Numbered from the stretch's first letter, positions 27,979 to 37,760 are shown. The stretch: 64,000 nt of DNA from Acetobacterium sp965140355 (GCA_965140355.1 OZ223193.1:496001-560000); one strand, 5' to 3'. The notes: generated from the letters alone by a model not told the origin. Numbers and translations are program-made.

Positions 27979-28380
27979 CTAAATTGCGGCCCCAATAATT
28001 GCATCCAACTCAATTTCTACCAACTGAGTTGGTCGATTTAATCCCGATGTCCCAACCACGGTGCACAATGGCCGGATATCTTTAAAAAATTCCGAATAGG
28101 CTCGAACAATTTCGCCGCAATGACTCATATCCGTGGCATAAACCTTAACCCGAACCACTTCACTGGCTTTTGAGCCCGCTTCGGCCATTAATTTAAGCAA
28201 TTTTTCCAAAACATATTTTGTTTGAGCATAAGGATCTCCTTCGCCAAACACCGTTCCGTCGGGCTGTACCGAAGTCGTGCCCCCGACATAAACAAAAGGT
28301 CCCACTTTGACAATTCTGCTATAGCCCGCTTTGTCTTCCAGCGGTGCTCCTGATGAATAATTTGTTCGTTTAAAATCCAT
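27979..28380 (-). CDS. RidA-family (YjgF/YER057c/UK114) protein
   Basis: A 133-residue member of the RidA superfamily. The canonical members hydrolyse reactive enamines and imines released by amino acid dehydratases and oxidases. The conserved segments GPFVYVGGTTSV, VRVKVYATDM and LVEIELDAI are present. The Arg that binds the carboxylate in true RidA is usually in the CTVVGVSxLNRP-like segment; here CTVVGTSGLNRPTQLVEIE. AAGGAG precedes the ATG. It is the last gene of the operon with flavoenzymes just upstream, consistent with clearing an imine product. Confidence 0.93.
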   Translation of the reverse strand: MDFKRTNYSSGAPLEDKAGYSRIVKVGPFVYVGGTTSVQPDGTVFGEGDPYAQTKYVLEKLLKLMAEAGSKASEVVRVKVYATDMSHCGEIVRAYSEFFKDIRPLCTVVGTSGLNRPTQLVEIELDAIIGAAI

Positions 28381-28391
28381 ATTATTTCTCC

Positions 28392-29516
28392 TTATAATTT
28401 AGTTTTGAAGCGATCATAACGCAATTCATATAAATCAAGGGATGGTTTCCCATCCACAATCATTTCCGCTAAGAGAGTTCCTACCATCGGTGATATACCA
28501 AACCCATGTCCGGTAAAAGCACAGGCCAGGATAAGGCCCGGTACCTCTTCGACAAAACTGATCACCGGTACGTGATCGGCGCATTCGTCGATCCATCCGG
28601 CCCAGGTTCGAACAATTTTTGCTTCTGCCAATATTGGAAAATAGCCCATGATTCCCCGACAAATGCAAGAAGCTGTTTGACTGTTATTTATCGGCGTATC
28701 AAAATTTGAAGTATAGGCATCAAACCCCGAAGAGCCGCCAAAAACAAAAGATCCATGGGTGCTCTGATGACCATAAAAATCGGCTTCCGCAGTCCCCAGC
28801 ATCTGCTCAAACATTTTTACCTGCGGTTCCGTTGCCAGGGCTTCCAGCAATACCCGATTCATGGGAATATCAATCCCCACGGTATTGGCAATCGCCCGGC
28901 TCTCATAACCGGCAGCCAGAATAATCTGTTCCGCCTCATAAATGTTTTGTTCGGTAATCACCTGTCGGGCTTTTCCTCTGATTTTTTTAATTTCAACCAC
29001 GTTTTCGCCCGTTATAAACCGAACCCCGAGTCGTCGGGCATTTTTATAATAAGCCAACGTTGTTAGCATCGGATTGGCATGACCGTCGGTATCACACCAA
29101 CTGGCGCCAATCACCTCATCGGATAAATAAGGACAGATTGCTTTGACTTCCTGGGCATCGATCATTTTGACATCCAGCCCTTTGGCGACCGCCCGCTCTG
29201 TCAAACCTTCTAAAATTTTAATGTGTCCCGCGGTTTTAGCCAGACGCAAATTTCCTTTTTTGTAATATTCGACATCCATACCCAATTCTTCCGAAAGTGT
29301 TGGCCATAAGTTTTTTATCCCCGCCATTGCCAGCGGCAATTCGCGCGGATCACGACCCGATTGCCTCACCCCGCCGCCGTTTCGGCTCGACCCGCCTTCA
29401 CCAATCTGTTTTTTTTCAAGAACGGTGACATTAACGCCTTTTTTAGCCAGATAATATGCGGTTGCACAACCAATGACCCCACCCCCGATAATTAAAACAT
29501 CGGAATTATTATTCAT
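28392..29516 (-). CDS. FAD-dependent amino acid oxidoreductase (SoxB/HcnC-like)
   Basis: A 374-residue DAO-family flavoprotein with dinucleotide fold DVLIIGGGVIGCATAYYLAK at the N-terminus and a C-terminal FTGHGFGISPMVG flavin site. It resembles the catalytic subunits of heteromeric sarcosine oxidase, HCN synthase, opine oxidase and archaeal proline dehydrogenase, which oxidise a secondary or primary amino acid C-N bond. The ATG at 29516 follows GGAGG and overlaps the end of the small Fe-S gene. Its substrate here is probably an N-substituted amino acid, by context. Confidence 0.9.
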   Translation of the reverse strand: MNNNSDVLIIGGGVIGCATAYYLAKKGVNVTVLEKKQIGEGGSSRNGGGVRQSGRDPRELPLAMAGIKNLWPTLSEELGMDVEYYKKGNLRLAKTAGHIKILEGLTERAVAKGLDVKMIDAQEVKAICPYLSDEVIGASWCDTDGHANPMLTTLAYYKNARRLGVRFITGENVVEIKKIRGKARQVITEQNIYEAEQIILAAGYESRAIANTVGIDIPMNRVLLEALATEPQVKMFEQMLGTAEADFYGHQSTHGSFVFGGSSGFDAYTSNFDTPINNSQTASCICRGIMGYFPILAEAKIVRTWAGWIDECADHVPVISFVEEVPGLILACAFTGHGFGISPMVGTLLAEMIVDGKPSLDLYELRYDRFKTKL

Positions 29517-29850
29517 GGTTTTCACCTCCGGTTATTACTTCATTTGCCAAAACGCGCATTTCTACCGGCCGAGCCGGTGCCCGCGATACCGCGCTCTCCA
29601 ATTCATTGGGCGCAATTTCCAGCTCCCGGGCCACGATATTTTTAACCAGTTTTGCACAGGTCTGTCCTTGACATAAACCCATCCCGGTTCGCAGATACCG
29701 TCTTATTTCGGTTAAGGTGACCATCCCTTCATGAACAGCTTTTCTGATTTCACCTTTAGTAACTTCTTCACAGCGACAAATGATTAAATCATCGTCTTCC
29801 TGTGGCCAATATGGACCTAAATCAATTGAACGATCGATTATTTTATTCAT
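29509..29850 (-). CDS. BFD-like [2Fe-2S] subunit of the flavoenzyme complex
   Basis: A 113-residue protein with a BFD-like motif: CRC (ICRCEEVT) and C-x4-C (LCQGQTC). Such proteins form the delta-type or fused C-terminal part of HcnB, OoxA and proline dehydrogenase complexes, and carry electrons from the flavins. Here it is a separate gene, overlapping the start of the DAO-type subunit by 8 nt and following the alpha subunit by four bases, so tight translational coupling is likely. Confidence 0.9.
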   Translation of the reverse strand: MNKIIDRSIDLGPYWPQEDDDLIICRCEEVTKGEIRKAVHEGMVTLTEIRRYLRTGMGLCQGQTCAKLVKNIVARELEIAPNELESAVSRAPARPVEMRVLANEVITGGENHE

Positions 29851-29854
29851 GTCA

Positions 29855-31441
29855 TCACCCCATTGCCTTATAAAATCGCGCCGTCATCGCCATATTTGCC
29901 GGTACTTTCATCGTTAACAGGTTCGTGTGGTCCATGGCTTTGGCACTTTTTATGCCCACAATCTCCGCCTGACACACGACTGTCCCACTTCGGTCAAGCG
30001 CCTTTCCCAGTTCCCCCTTTTCAGGCAACGGTAAAAATTCATAGGGAATCGTAATATTGGCGTATCCCGTTTCGGTGTTTTCATCGACCAGAAAGATCGC
30101 TTGTCCGGAACAAGCTGCCACACACATCCCACAACCGCTACATGCTGAATCTTCCCCAACAATCGGTAACGCTGTGATATGATCACCAATTTTTATACAT
30201 CCTTTGACACAGGCATCCTGACAGGGATTACAAGGAATATTCTGGGTGCATTCAATAACCGGATGAATTCCCTTTATTTTCGTTTTAACCCCTGGAAAAG
30301 CCGTAATTTCCGGTTCAGCAAGATATCCCTTTTTTAGTAAAGATTGGGATAATAAAAGGCCCTCTTCAGTCATCGTTAAATCTTTTCGACCTTTATTTTC
30401 AGGTCCAAACATGCCTTGTCTGAGGGCGTCAAGCGCATCTTCACTGTTTTTAAATTTCATTTCAAACGCTTCTTTAGTTAAGTAACTCAAAGCATATGCA
30501 GCAGCAGCACCGGCAATCCGTCCTTCAATCATGGCTGAACTGGCTTCTTCAATGCCGGAAACATCACCGGCGGCAAAAATACCGTTTACCGACGTCTCAC
30601 CGTATTGATTAACCGTTGGTACCGTTCCCCCGCGTTTAGGATCGTCGATCATCTTGCACCCGGCAACCTTAAGCAATTGCGACATTGGTGATAAACCGAC
30701 GGCCAGACAAATGGTATCGACATCAAAATGTTTTTCTGAACCGGGAATCACTTTCCAATTTTGATCGACTGCTCCGATAGTAACACCGGTAACCTGTTCT
30801 TCTCCTTCTGCTTTGACAATGGTATGCGAAAGATAAAAGTTAACCCCGCAACGGGCCAGTTTGGCCGCATGAACGCCATAACCACCAACCTGTTTTGCCG
30901 CATCCACCAGCGCTACGACCTCACAACCAGCTTGCAGCAATTGATAGCTAACCACTAATCCGACATTGCCGGACCCCAGCATCAAAACTTTTTGGCCGGG
31001 CCTCACGCCATGAAGATTCATCATCGTTTGAGCCGCTCCGGCACCAATTACGCCCGGTAATGTCCAGCCCGGAAAAGTCACCATATTTTCTGAAGCCCCA
31101 GTTGCCACAATGATGGCATCAGCTTTATAATGTTCGATAGCATCGCCAATCATTACCGTTACTTCTTTACCTTCATAAATACCAATAACGGTTGCCTTTA
31201 AAACGACTTTAACACCCGTTTCTTGCGCTTCAGCCAAAAGTTCCTGGCCTATTTTATAACCTCTTATTTTGGCTTTATGTTCTTTTGATCCAAAAAATTT
31301 ATGTATTTGTTTAAATAACTGTCCGCCTGGTTTAGCATTTTCATCAAAAACAACCACGTCCATGCCGGTTTTAGCGGCTTCGATAGCGGCGCTCAAACCT
31401 GCCGGTCCACCGCCTATTACAATCAGTTCAACTCGTTTCAT
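29855..31441 (-). CDS. FAD/NAD(P)-binding Fe-S oxidoreductase (HcnB/OoxA/SoxA-like)
   Basis: A 528-residue flavoprotein. The N-terminal pyridine-nucleotide-disulfide fold (VIGGGPAGLSAAIEA, about 8-22) continues to about residue 350. An insert near 395-450 has two cysteine groups typical of 4Fe-4S clusters: CTQNIPCNPCQDACVKGC and CSGCGMCVAAC. It lacks the C-terminal aminomethyltransferase-like domain of true sarcosine oxidase alpha or N-methylglutamate dehydrogenase MgdC, so it probably does not bind tetrahydrofolate. The Fe-S insert points to ferredoxin or another low-potential acceptor rather than oxygen, which suits an anaerobe. Confidence 0.9.
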   Translation of the reverse strand: MKRVELIVIGGGPAGLSAAIEAAKTGMDVVVFDENAKPGGQLFKQIHKFFGSKEHKAKIRGYKIGQELLAEAQETGVKVVLKATVIGIYEGKEVTVMIGDAIEHYKADAIIVATGASENMVTFPGWTLPGVIGAGAAQTMMNLHGVRPGQKVLMLGSGNVGLVVSYQLLQAGCEVVALVDAAKQVGGYGVHAAKLARCGVNFYLSHTIVKAEGEEQVTGVTIGAVDQNWKVIPGSEKHFDVDTICLAVGLSPMSQLLKVAGCKMIDDPKRGGTVPTVNQYGETSVNGIFAAGDVSGIEEASSAMIEGRIAGAAAAYALSYLTKEAFEMKFKNSEDALDALRQGMFGPENKGRKDLTMTEEGLLLSQSLLKKGYLAEPEITAFPGVKTKIKGIHPVIECTQNIPCNPCQDACVKGCIKIGDHITALPIVGEDSACSGCGMCVAACSGQAIFLVDENTETGYANITIPYEFLPLPEKGELGKALDRSGTVVCQAEIVGIKSAKAMDHTNLLTMKVPANMAMTARFYKAMG

Positions 31442-31453
31442 TTTGCTTATCTC

Positions 31454-31771
31454 CTAGTTGGATTCTGCTTTTGCTGTCACACCATCCTGCGTCTGTACCT
31501 TCATACCGGCCAATAAAGGTGTCACACAGGTTCTGACATTTGGTTTTCCATCAACAATCATCACACAATCGGTGCATCGACCAATTGCGCAAAAAATTCC
31601 GCGCGGTTTTTTATATTTTAACGTATGCCGATGGGTCATGACTCCGGCTGCCCGTAAGGCTGCAGCAATCGGTTCGCCTTCGTAACCTTCCATTGGCTGG
31701 CCGTCAAATTCAAAAATAACCGTTTTTCCTTTTTCTATTTTACCCAGTATCGGGTGTTCTTCAATACGCAT
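31454..31771 (-). CDS. HcnA-like [2Fe-2S] protein
   Basis: A 105-residue protein of the small plant-type ferredoxin-like family that forms the N-terminus of sarcosine oxidase alpha or stands alone as HcnA. The cysteines GIFCAIGRCTDCVMIVD and RTCVTP fit a [2Fe-2S] cluster (C-x4-C-x2-C-xn-C). The start is the ATG at 31771 after GGGAGG; a 16-codon extension overlaps the spacer without a site. It is 12 nt upstream of the large flavoprotein gene. Confidence 0.9.
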   Translation of the reverse strand: MRIEEHPILGKIEKGKTVIFEFDGQPMEGYEGEPIAAALRAAGVMTHRHTLKYKKPRGIFCAIGRCTDCVMIVDGKPNVRTCVTPLLAGMKVQTQDGVTAKAESN

Positions 31772-31837
31772 GTTTCTGCCTCCCACTTGCCTCGTTTCCG
31801 ATTGTCTCGATTTATTCATTACCTTATATTCTTATTT

Positions 31838-33142
31838 TTAGAGGCCATTATCTGCGGAAAATCCAAATCCTTTACCAATCACCAGATCACTCCCGACTAG
31901 CGGAATCCCGGTCATCGCACAAGCTTCCAGAGTCAATGCCCGTAAGTCTTCCCGTTCCAAATTTTTTAGTTTTGTTTTTCCTGCTGATTTAGCCAGCAAT
32001 ACCGCTTCCGCCGTAATCGCTTTAATATAATTGGCCACCCGTTCAGCCGCTTCATCAATATCCAGCTTCGCACGCAATTCGGGATCCTGGGTGCCAATAC
32101 CAAAAGCACATTTCCCCGTCTGACAGTTCATACAAACCCGACAACCCATTGCTACCATCGCCGCGGTTCCAATCGCCACTGCATCCGCGCCAATCGCTAA
32201 TGCCTTGGCGAGATCAGCACCATTGGTAATCCCGCCCGAGACAATCAGGCTCATTTCCTCTTTGACGCCCATTTCTTCTAAAGTTCTGACTGCCTGCACT
32301 AAGGCCGGCATCGTTGGTATCCCCAGGTGATCCGCCGCCATCACTGGGGCGGCCCCGGTTCCGGCACTGCAGCCATCGAGAATAATGCCATCAAAACCAA
32401 GTTTTATCGCAATTTTAATGTCATCACGAACTCGTCCGGCGGCAATTTTGCAAAAGATCGGTGTTTCCCATTCGGTCAGTTCGCGCAGTTGCTGCATTTT
32501 GACAATCATGTCATCGGCACCAAAAGCGTCCCCGGCCCGCGGATGCGAATGCAAATCAATGCCGATCGGTATTTGTCGCATTTCAGAAATTTCTTTGGTT
32601 ATTTTTTCACCCATCAAATGACCGGATAAACCGGGTTTGGCGCCAATCCCATAAAGCACTTCCAGCATATCCGCGACTTCCATATTTCTTCGGGTAAAAC
32701 CCATCCGACTGGCCAGAATCTGAATCGACTGACGGTAGGAATTCTCTATTTCTTCCGGTAATAACCCACCTTCGCCGTTACTAATCACAGTTCCCACTAA
32801 TTGCGTTGCCTTCGCCAGCGCAATTTTAGCTTCTTTGCTTAAAGCGCCATAAGACATCCCGGCGATCATCACCGGGGTTTCGATAACCAATGGTTTTTTA
32901 GCAAATCGGGCCCCTAATACCGTTCGTGTTTCACAGTCTTCGCGATAGGTATCAATCGGCATTCGAGTCAATTGTGATGGCAAGATTAATAAGTCATCGA
33001 ATTTGGGCATCGGTCTTGGGGTGCCACAGCCACGAATTCGATACTTGCCATTTGCCGCTTTATAGTCAATTTCTGATAATGTTTCTTTGTTCCAGGTCGC
33101 CTTTGGCGCATTGTGGATCGGTACTTGTTTTTTCTCACTCAT
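31838..33142 (-). CDS. FMN-binding glutamate synthase-like subunit (MgsC/GlxD-like)
   Basis: A 434-residue protein equal to the central FMN domain of glutamate synthase. Visible are MIAGMSYGALSKEAKIALAK, the NGEGG loop, the glycine-rich flavin phosphate site DGCSAGTGAAPVMAAD, and Fe-S cysteines CRVCMNCQTGKC. Stand-alone proteins of this type are MgsC of N-methylglutamate synthase and GlxD of rhizobial glx-glnT clusters. I place the start at 33142 (MSEKK), nine bases after GAGG. It closes a three-gene split glutamate synthase with the two genes upstream. Confidence 0.92.
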   Translation of the reverse strand: MSEKKQVPIHNAPKATWNKETLSEIDYKAANGKYRIRGCGTPRPMPKFDDLLILPSQLTRMPIDTYREDCETRTVLGARFAKKPLVIETPVMIAGMSYGALSKEAKIALAKATQLVGTVISNGEGGLLPEEIENSYRQSIQILASRMGFTRRNMEVADMLEVLYGIGAKPGLSGHLMGEKITKEISEMRQIPIGIDLHSHPRAGDAFGADDMIVKMQQLRELTEWETPIFCKIAAGRVRDDIKIAIKLGFDGIILDGCSAGTGAAPVMAADHLGIPTMPALVQAVRTLEEMGVKEEMSLIVSGGITNGADLAKALAIGADAVAIGTAAMVAMGCRVCMNCQTGKCAFGIGTQDPELRAKLDIDEAAERVANYIKAITAEAVLLAKSAGKTKLKNLEREDLRALTLEACAMTGIPLVGSDLVIGKGFGFSADNGL

Positions 33143-33147
33143 GCCCA

Positions 33148-33870
33148 TCATCCTCGCTTTACTGAATATTTTCGTGCTAATTCCGGTTTTAAATCCGGTT
33201 TAAATAAGACATACTCATGTCTCCCGCTGAGTACCGGACGAATAACATGAAAGTCTTTTGCCTCGGCGGCTATTTGATATTGTGCAAATAAGCCATTCAG
33301 CTTTTCTATTTCTGCTGGGGTGATGCTGTCATAAAAAACATTACCGCCCATTTTTGTTTCGGCTTCCGGGTCGCTGGTAAAAATTTTCCCGGCATACATT
33401 GATTCTCCCGCTTCTTTACCAAGACTTCCTAAAACAATCAGATCACCGCCCATAGCCATCATTCCGGCCCATCTTCCCGCCGATCCGCAGACAATAATAT
33501 TACCGCCTTTCATCCCGTAACCAACGCGACTTCCGGTATTACCATAAATGACGATATTTCCCCCATTAATATAGGCGCCAATATTGCAGCCGGTGTTTTT
33601 TTCGACAATCAATTCACCGGACATCATGTCATCTCCGGCATACCAACCGACATTTCCTTTAATTCTCAGCGTTGGTCCTTCCAAAAAACTGCCGGTATAC
33701 AAACCGGTGCTGTCTTCAACCGTCACATGACAGGTCCCCGATAAACCGGCACAGATATTGTGCATGGAGTTAACATTTTGAAGCACCAGATCGTGAGATT
33801 CCTTTAATTTATCTTTTATCAGGTAATTAACCCGTTCATTTTCAACATTGGCTAAATCTAAATATTCCAT
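33148..33870 (-). CDS. GXGXG-domain glutamate synthase-like subunit (MgsB/GlxC-like)
   Basis: A 240-residue right-handed beta-helix protein with regularly spaced glycines (GNVGWYAGDDMMSG, GNTGSRVGYGMKGG, GSAGRWAGMMAMGG), equal to the C-terminal domain of glutamate synthase. In the three-subunit enzymes it bridges amidotransferase and FMN subunits. It overlaps the amidotransferase gene by 13 nt and ends just before the FMN subunit gene, so the three are translationally coupled. Confidence 0.92.
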   Translation of the reverse strand: MEYLDLANVENERVNYLIKDKLKESHDLVLQNVNSMHNICAGLSGTCHVTVEDSTGLYTGSFLEGPTLRIKGNVGWYAGDDMMSGELIVEKNTGCNIGAYINGGNIVIYGNTGSRVGYGMKGGNIIVCGSAGRWAGMMAMGGDLIVLGSLGKEAGESMYAGKIFTSDPEAETKMGGNVFYDSITPAEIEKLNGLFAQYQIAAEAKDFHVIRPVLSGRHEYVLFKPDLKPELARKYSVKRG

Positions 33871-34754
33871 ACGCGCACCTCTCCCGGTTCCATTTCTTCT
33901 GCAAAAAGGTCTTCGTCAACGGCCGAAAATTCGATTTGTTCAGAACCTAACATGATATACTTATCGGATTCCACTAAAAGTAATGGTTTAATTCCCAGCT
34001 TGTCTTTAACAAAACCAATTTGATTTTCGGTTGCGGCAATAATACAATAAATACCATCGAGTTGGTCTGCCGCATATATCAGGGACTCCTGCAAATTTCC
34101 GCCATTTTGACTCATCGCATAGGCAATTAAATGACTGGCCGCTTCAGAGTCATTCATCGTTTTAAACTTAACCCCTTTGGATTCCAGAAAACGCCTCATT
34201 TTAAAATAATTGGTAAATTGCCCGTTGTGGACGATCGCCAACTCCGGATAAAACGGCGATACAAAGGGATGGGCCGCATTAATATCTTCAACGCTTTCGG
34301 TCGCCATTCGCACATGTCCGATCCCATGGCGACAGAGTTTTGTTTCAATTTCATGTTTTCCGGTCAGATTTTGCAAACAGCCGCCTTCTTTATAAACTTT
34401 AATCCCATCGCCTAATGAATGGATTGCTAAACCTTCAGCCTTATTTATTGCAAAATGAAGTGGCTGAACCTGATCATTATCCATTTCGAGGCGATATTCA
34501 GCCAGCGGAATACTCTCGCCCGCCGCAATCAATTTTTCATTGCAAATTTTCCCATAATTACCGAGAATTTCTCTAATCTCAGCCACGCGTTCTTCTTTAT
34601 CCATCGATATTCGTAAGCTTATCTTCTCATCTTTCGGGAAAATAGCAATCCCACTGGCATCCGGTCCCCGATGTTGTATTAAACCTAACATCCCCAATAG
34701 ATTGGCCGAAACATCCATTGGTTCCTTACTAATAATTCCCGCTATTCCACACAT
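33858..34754 (-). CDS. glutamine amidotransferase-like subunit (MgsA/GlxB-like)
   Basis: A 298-residue class II amidotransferase of the Ntn-hydrolase fold. The nucleophile is Cys2 (MCGIAGIIS), followed by IQHRGPDASG and VHNGQFTNY, NDSEAASH, and DQLDGIYC. In glutamate synthase it releases ammonia from glutamine. In N-methylglutamate synthase (MgsA) the homologue takes methylamine from gamma-glutamylmethylamide. Gene order right after a glutamine-synthetase-like ligase favours a gamma-glutamylamide substrate, but free glutamine is not excluded. Confidence 0.92.
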   Translation of the reverse strand: MCGIAGIISKEPMDVSANLLGMLGLIQHRGPDASGIAIFPKDEKISLRISMDKEERVAEIREILGNYGKICNEKLIAAGESIPLAEYRLEMDNDQVQPLHFAINKAEGLAIHSLGDGIKVYKEGGCLQNLTGKHEIETKLCRHGIGHVRMATESVEDINAAHPFVSPFYPELAIVHNGQFTNYFKMRRFLESKGVKFKTMNDSEAASHLIAYAMSQNGGNLQESLIYAADQLDGIYCIIAATENQIGFVKDKLGIKPLLLVESDKYIMLGSEQIEFSAVDEDLFAEEMEPGEVRVWNI

Positions 34755-34812
34755 TGTTTTTCTCCTTCTTATTATTCCGCCATATTTTAATGCTGACTTA
34801 AATGTTTATGAT

Positions 34813-36180
34813 TTAAATATGGTAAGAATAGGTGTCCCATTCCCAGTCGGTAACATATTTTTTATATTCTTCAATTTCTTTTCGTTTCAGCTGTAAAAAA
34901 ACATCCACTAATTCTTTGCCGACATGTTCCATTAGCCAGGTATCTTCTTCCAGACATTTCAAGGCGCTAAATAGGCTTTTCGGCACTTGTTCGTTTTGTT
35001 TTTCGGTATCATGATAAAGATCAGTCGTAACAACCTCTGGCGGCTCAATCTTATTTTTGATGCCATCAAGTCCTGCGGCTAAAATCCCGCCTAATGCCAA
35101 ATAAGCGTTTGATGCCGCACTCCCGGCCCGTATTTCCATCCGTGTTGCTTTCCCCCGCTCTTGAGGGACGCGAATATACGTCGTTCGATTATCGTAACCC
35201 CAACCAATATAAATGGGGGCAAAGGAATCGGGTTGATAACGCTTATAACAATTAACCGTCGGGGCTAAAAAAGCAGTCAGACCTTTGGCATGTTTAATGA
35301 CACCGCCAATAAAATAGCGTAATACATCAGCCAGGTCATTTTCTTTGCTTTTATCGTGACAGACATTATCTTCTGTTTCTATATCGTTAAAAGAAATATG
35401 AAAATGACACCCACTCCCACCGGATGCATTTTTGGGTTTCCCCATAAAAGTCACCATCAAATCATTGGTTTCGGCAATATCTTTACTCAAAGCTTTAAAG
35501 ACTGAACTTTCATCGGCTGCTCGGACAATTTTTGAATGTTTCCAATTGTACTCAAATTGGCCGGGATAATATTCATGATTCATGTATAAAACATTAAAAC
35601 CCATGGTTTCGAACGTCTCCGTCAACTTATATAAAAAGCGTTTCGGGTCAATCCGCTTATTGGCGGTATAACAGGTACAGGGCTGTTTGGTGTAAGGATC
35701 CTGATATCCATTTTCACCTTTATTATAAACATAAAATTCCAGTTCACTGGCCGCAATCGGATCCAAACCCAGTTTATGATATTCCTGAACCATTTTTTTC
35801 AAAAACTCTCGTGGTGCCTGTAACATCGGTTCATCCATATAATATAATTCACCCAGCACAAAAGCCGTTTTATCACAATGCGGCAAAATAACAAAAGTAG
35901 ACGGATCGCCAATCACTTTCATATCATCATTGGTTTCGGAAAAATATTTTGAGTTCACGATATCGTTATTAAATGCCATCGCCAAACTAACTGTACAAAA
36001 CGCAATGCCATCGCCAAAAATTTCGTCAATCATCGAAACCGGCATCAGTTTACCGCGGTTAATTCCCAAGATATCGGTATACTCCAAACGGATCATTTTT
36101 ACATTATTTTCTTCAATTTGTTTTTTGATGGACGTTATTGTTTGTTTTTCCATCCCTGTATATAGATCATTTACCATCAT
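34813..36180 (-). CDS. glutamine synthetase family ligase (GMAS/GlnT-like)
   Basis: A 455-residue ATP-dependent ligase of the glutamine synthetase fold. The N-terminal beta-grasp region (KMIRLEYTDILGINRGKLMP) and catalytic blocks (SELEFYVYN, GSGCHFHIS, NCYKRYQPDSFAP, EIRAGSAASNAYLALGGILAAG) are visible. It joins glutamate to ammonia or an amine. Members that sit beside three-gene split glutamate synthases include GlnT and gamma-glutamylmethylamide synthetase; the sequence does not tell the amine. GGAGG lies just upstream. Follows the permease gene by 11 nt. Confidence 0.9.
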   Translation of the reverse strand: MMVNDLYTGMEKQTITSIKKQIEENNVKMIRLEYTDILGINRGKLMPVSMIDEIFGDGIAFCTVSLAMAFNNDIVNSKYFSETNDDMKVIGDPSTFVILPHCDKTAFVLGELYYMDEPMLQAPREFLKKMVQEYHKLGLDPIAASELEFYVYNKGENGYQDPYTKQPCTCYTANKRIDPKRFLYKLTETFETMGFNVLYMNHEYYPGQFEYNWKHSKIVRAADESSVFKALSKDIAETNDLMVTFMGKPKNASGGSGCHFHISFNDIETEDNVCHDKSKENDLADVLRYFIGGVIKHAKGLTAFLAPTVNCYKRYQPDSFAPIYIGWGYDNRTTYIRVPQERGKATRMEIRAGSAASNAYLALGGILAAGLDGIKNKIEPPEVVTTDLYHDTEKQNEQVPKSLFSALKCLEEDTWLMEHVGKELVDVFLQLKRKEIEEYKKYVTDWEWDTYSYHI

Positions 36181-36191
36181 GTTACCTCCAG

Positions 36192-37607
36192 TTATTCGGT
36201 TGCTTCAACCAATCTTTTCTTGTTTCCTTTTTCAAATTCGATTGCATCATTGTTAACTTTGTCAATGTCGACTGGTTCAAATGGTTTTACTTTCATAACG
36301 CCAATCACCCAGATCAGAGCATACGCTACCAGGATCGCAAACAATACGCCGCACACCTGATAAATGGCCAATCGTGAGGCCGGATCCGAACTAATATTCC
36401 AAATCATATAGACATTTCCTACGATACCAATAATTTGTGGAATTCCCATCAAAACCAGCTTTTTGTTTCTTTCCATATTCGGATATCGCTTACGCAGAAC
36501 TAACACATTAATATGCGTTAAAATATAAGACATTAACCAGAAACACGATGCTGCCAGAATCAAATTTGTTAATGCATTTGACTGTGCAAAGCCGGTTACA
36601 ACTATCCCAAAATCCGCAAGCATCATCAGAGCCAGTCCAAAAATAGGGACATTTTTTTTGTTGATTTTTTTGAAAATACTTGGCATCATACCTTCTTCAG
36701 ACATTCCACAGATAATTCTGGCACTGCTTGCCAAGACCGTATTTAAGGTACTAATTCCGGCTAACAGCGTAACAATTCCCATCCAGGCTTTCCCAAAATC
36801 TCCTAATACCGCTTCGGCAAAAACCATATGTGGCAATGCACTTGAAGCCAGAACATCGAGACTGACATAATTTGTCATCCCTACGCCCAATACCGCTTGT
36901 ACTACAAACAGCAATACTAACGCCAATATCATCGAAAGCAATACGTCACGTTTGGGATTCTTTAAATCTTTGGCCACCGGTATAATAAATTCAACCCCGA
37001 TAAATAACCAAAATGCAATCGCTGATAAACCCATCAGCCCGCCAATTCCAGTAATTGCTGGAGCTGTTTGTTGGGCTGCTGTAATCACGGTTCCGGTTCC
37101 TAATTTAAAGAAACTGATAATGCCCATGCCAATCAGTGAGCCAATCAACAGGATTACGACCAGGTTTTGGACCTTTGAGAATAGGTCTACTCCAAAAAGA
37201 TTGACAATCCCAATCACCACAAGCACAATTACACTAATGGCAACAGCCGGAATTTGCGGGAAAAATTCATTTAATACCAACCCACACATCGCAATTTCAA
37301 CGGATGAAGCAAACACCATCGTAATCACATAAGCTGAAATATTTGAAATCATCGATGCCACCGGTCCTAACCCAACCAATGAGTATTGGCCCACACCACC
37401 ATCGACATTTGGCATCAATGTATGTAATTCTGAAAATGATAATGCAATAAAAGCATTTAAAACAACAACAGCGATTAGCGGAATGATGAACGCTTTGCCA
37501 GCCAATCCCATTCCAACACCCAATGATAACAAACAACTTGTTGCTACAATGAGTCCCACACATATGGCTACGCCGCTACCCAATCCTAACTTTCCTTTTT
37601 CGTTCAT
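36192..37607 (-). CDS. APC-family amino acid/amine permease
   Basis: A 471-residue permease with about 12 membrane helices. The first helix has the glycine-rich substrate site (GSGVAICVGLIVATSCLL), and WLFIGVEFIIP in helix 6 is typical for the APC superfamily. The start at 37607 (MNEKGKLGLG) has AGGAG nine bases upstream. It is the first gene of the operon with the ligase and split glutamate synthase, so it probably imports the amine or amino acid that the operon breaks down. Confidence 0.92.
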   Translation of the reverse strand: MNEKGKLGLGSGVAICVGLIVATSCLLSLGVGMGLAGKAFIIPLIAVVVLNAFIALSFSELHTLMPNVDGGVGQYSLVGLGPVASMISNISAYVITMVFASSVEIAMCGLVLNEFFPQIPAVAISVIVLVVIGIVNLFGVDLFSKVQNLVVILLIGSLIGMGIISFFKLGTGTVITAAQQTAPAITGIGGLMGLSAIAFWLFIGVEFIIPVAKDLKNPKRDVLLSMILALVLLFVVQAVLGVGMTNYVSLDVLASSALPHMVFAEAVLGDFGKAWMGIVTLLAGISTLNTVLASSARIICGMSEEGMMPSIFKKINKKNVPIFGLALMMLADFGIVVTGFAQSNALTNLILAASCFWLMSYILTHINVLVLRKRYPNMERNKKLVLMGIPQIIGIVGNVYMIWNISSDPASRLAIYQVCGVLFAILVAYALIWVIGVMKVKPFEPVDIDKVNNDAIEFEKGNKKRLVEATE

Positions 37608-37668
37608 AATAAGCTTCTCCTGTTCTTTTAATAATAAGTTTGATATCCAATAATCCATTGGCATCAAA

Positions 37669-37760
37669 TTTTTTCATGAACTTTAATGAATCAGGTGTTC
37701 TGTTTTTTATTTAAGCACCTGCAGCTACCCCGATAAAAAACGATTCATTCATGAAAAAAA
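37669..37760 (-). ncRNA. long imperfect hairpin in the permease leader
   Basis: On the minus strand TTTTTTCATGAATGAATC (rc of 37743-37760) can pair with GATTCATT...TTCATGAAAAAA (rc of 37669-37692), with a bulge of about six bases. A nested CAGGTG/CACCTG stem (rc of 37716-37721 and 37692-37697) lies inside. Its 5' arm includes the T-run of the preceding terminator, so the two structures compete for those bases. No known riboswitch matched. Confidence 0.5.

Noticed and set aside
26165..37607. Classical aerobic sarcosine oxidase or HCN synthase operon
   Set aside because: The flavoenzyme subunits resemble both, but the T-protein-like folate domain of sarcosine oxidase is absent, and the linked ligase and split glutamate synthase are not part of HCN synthase loci.
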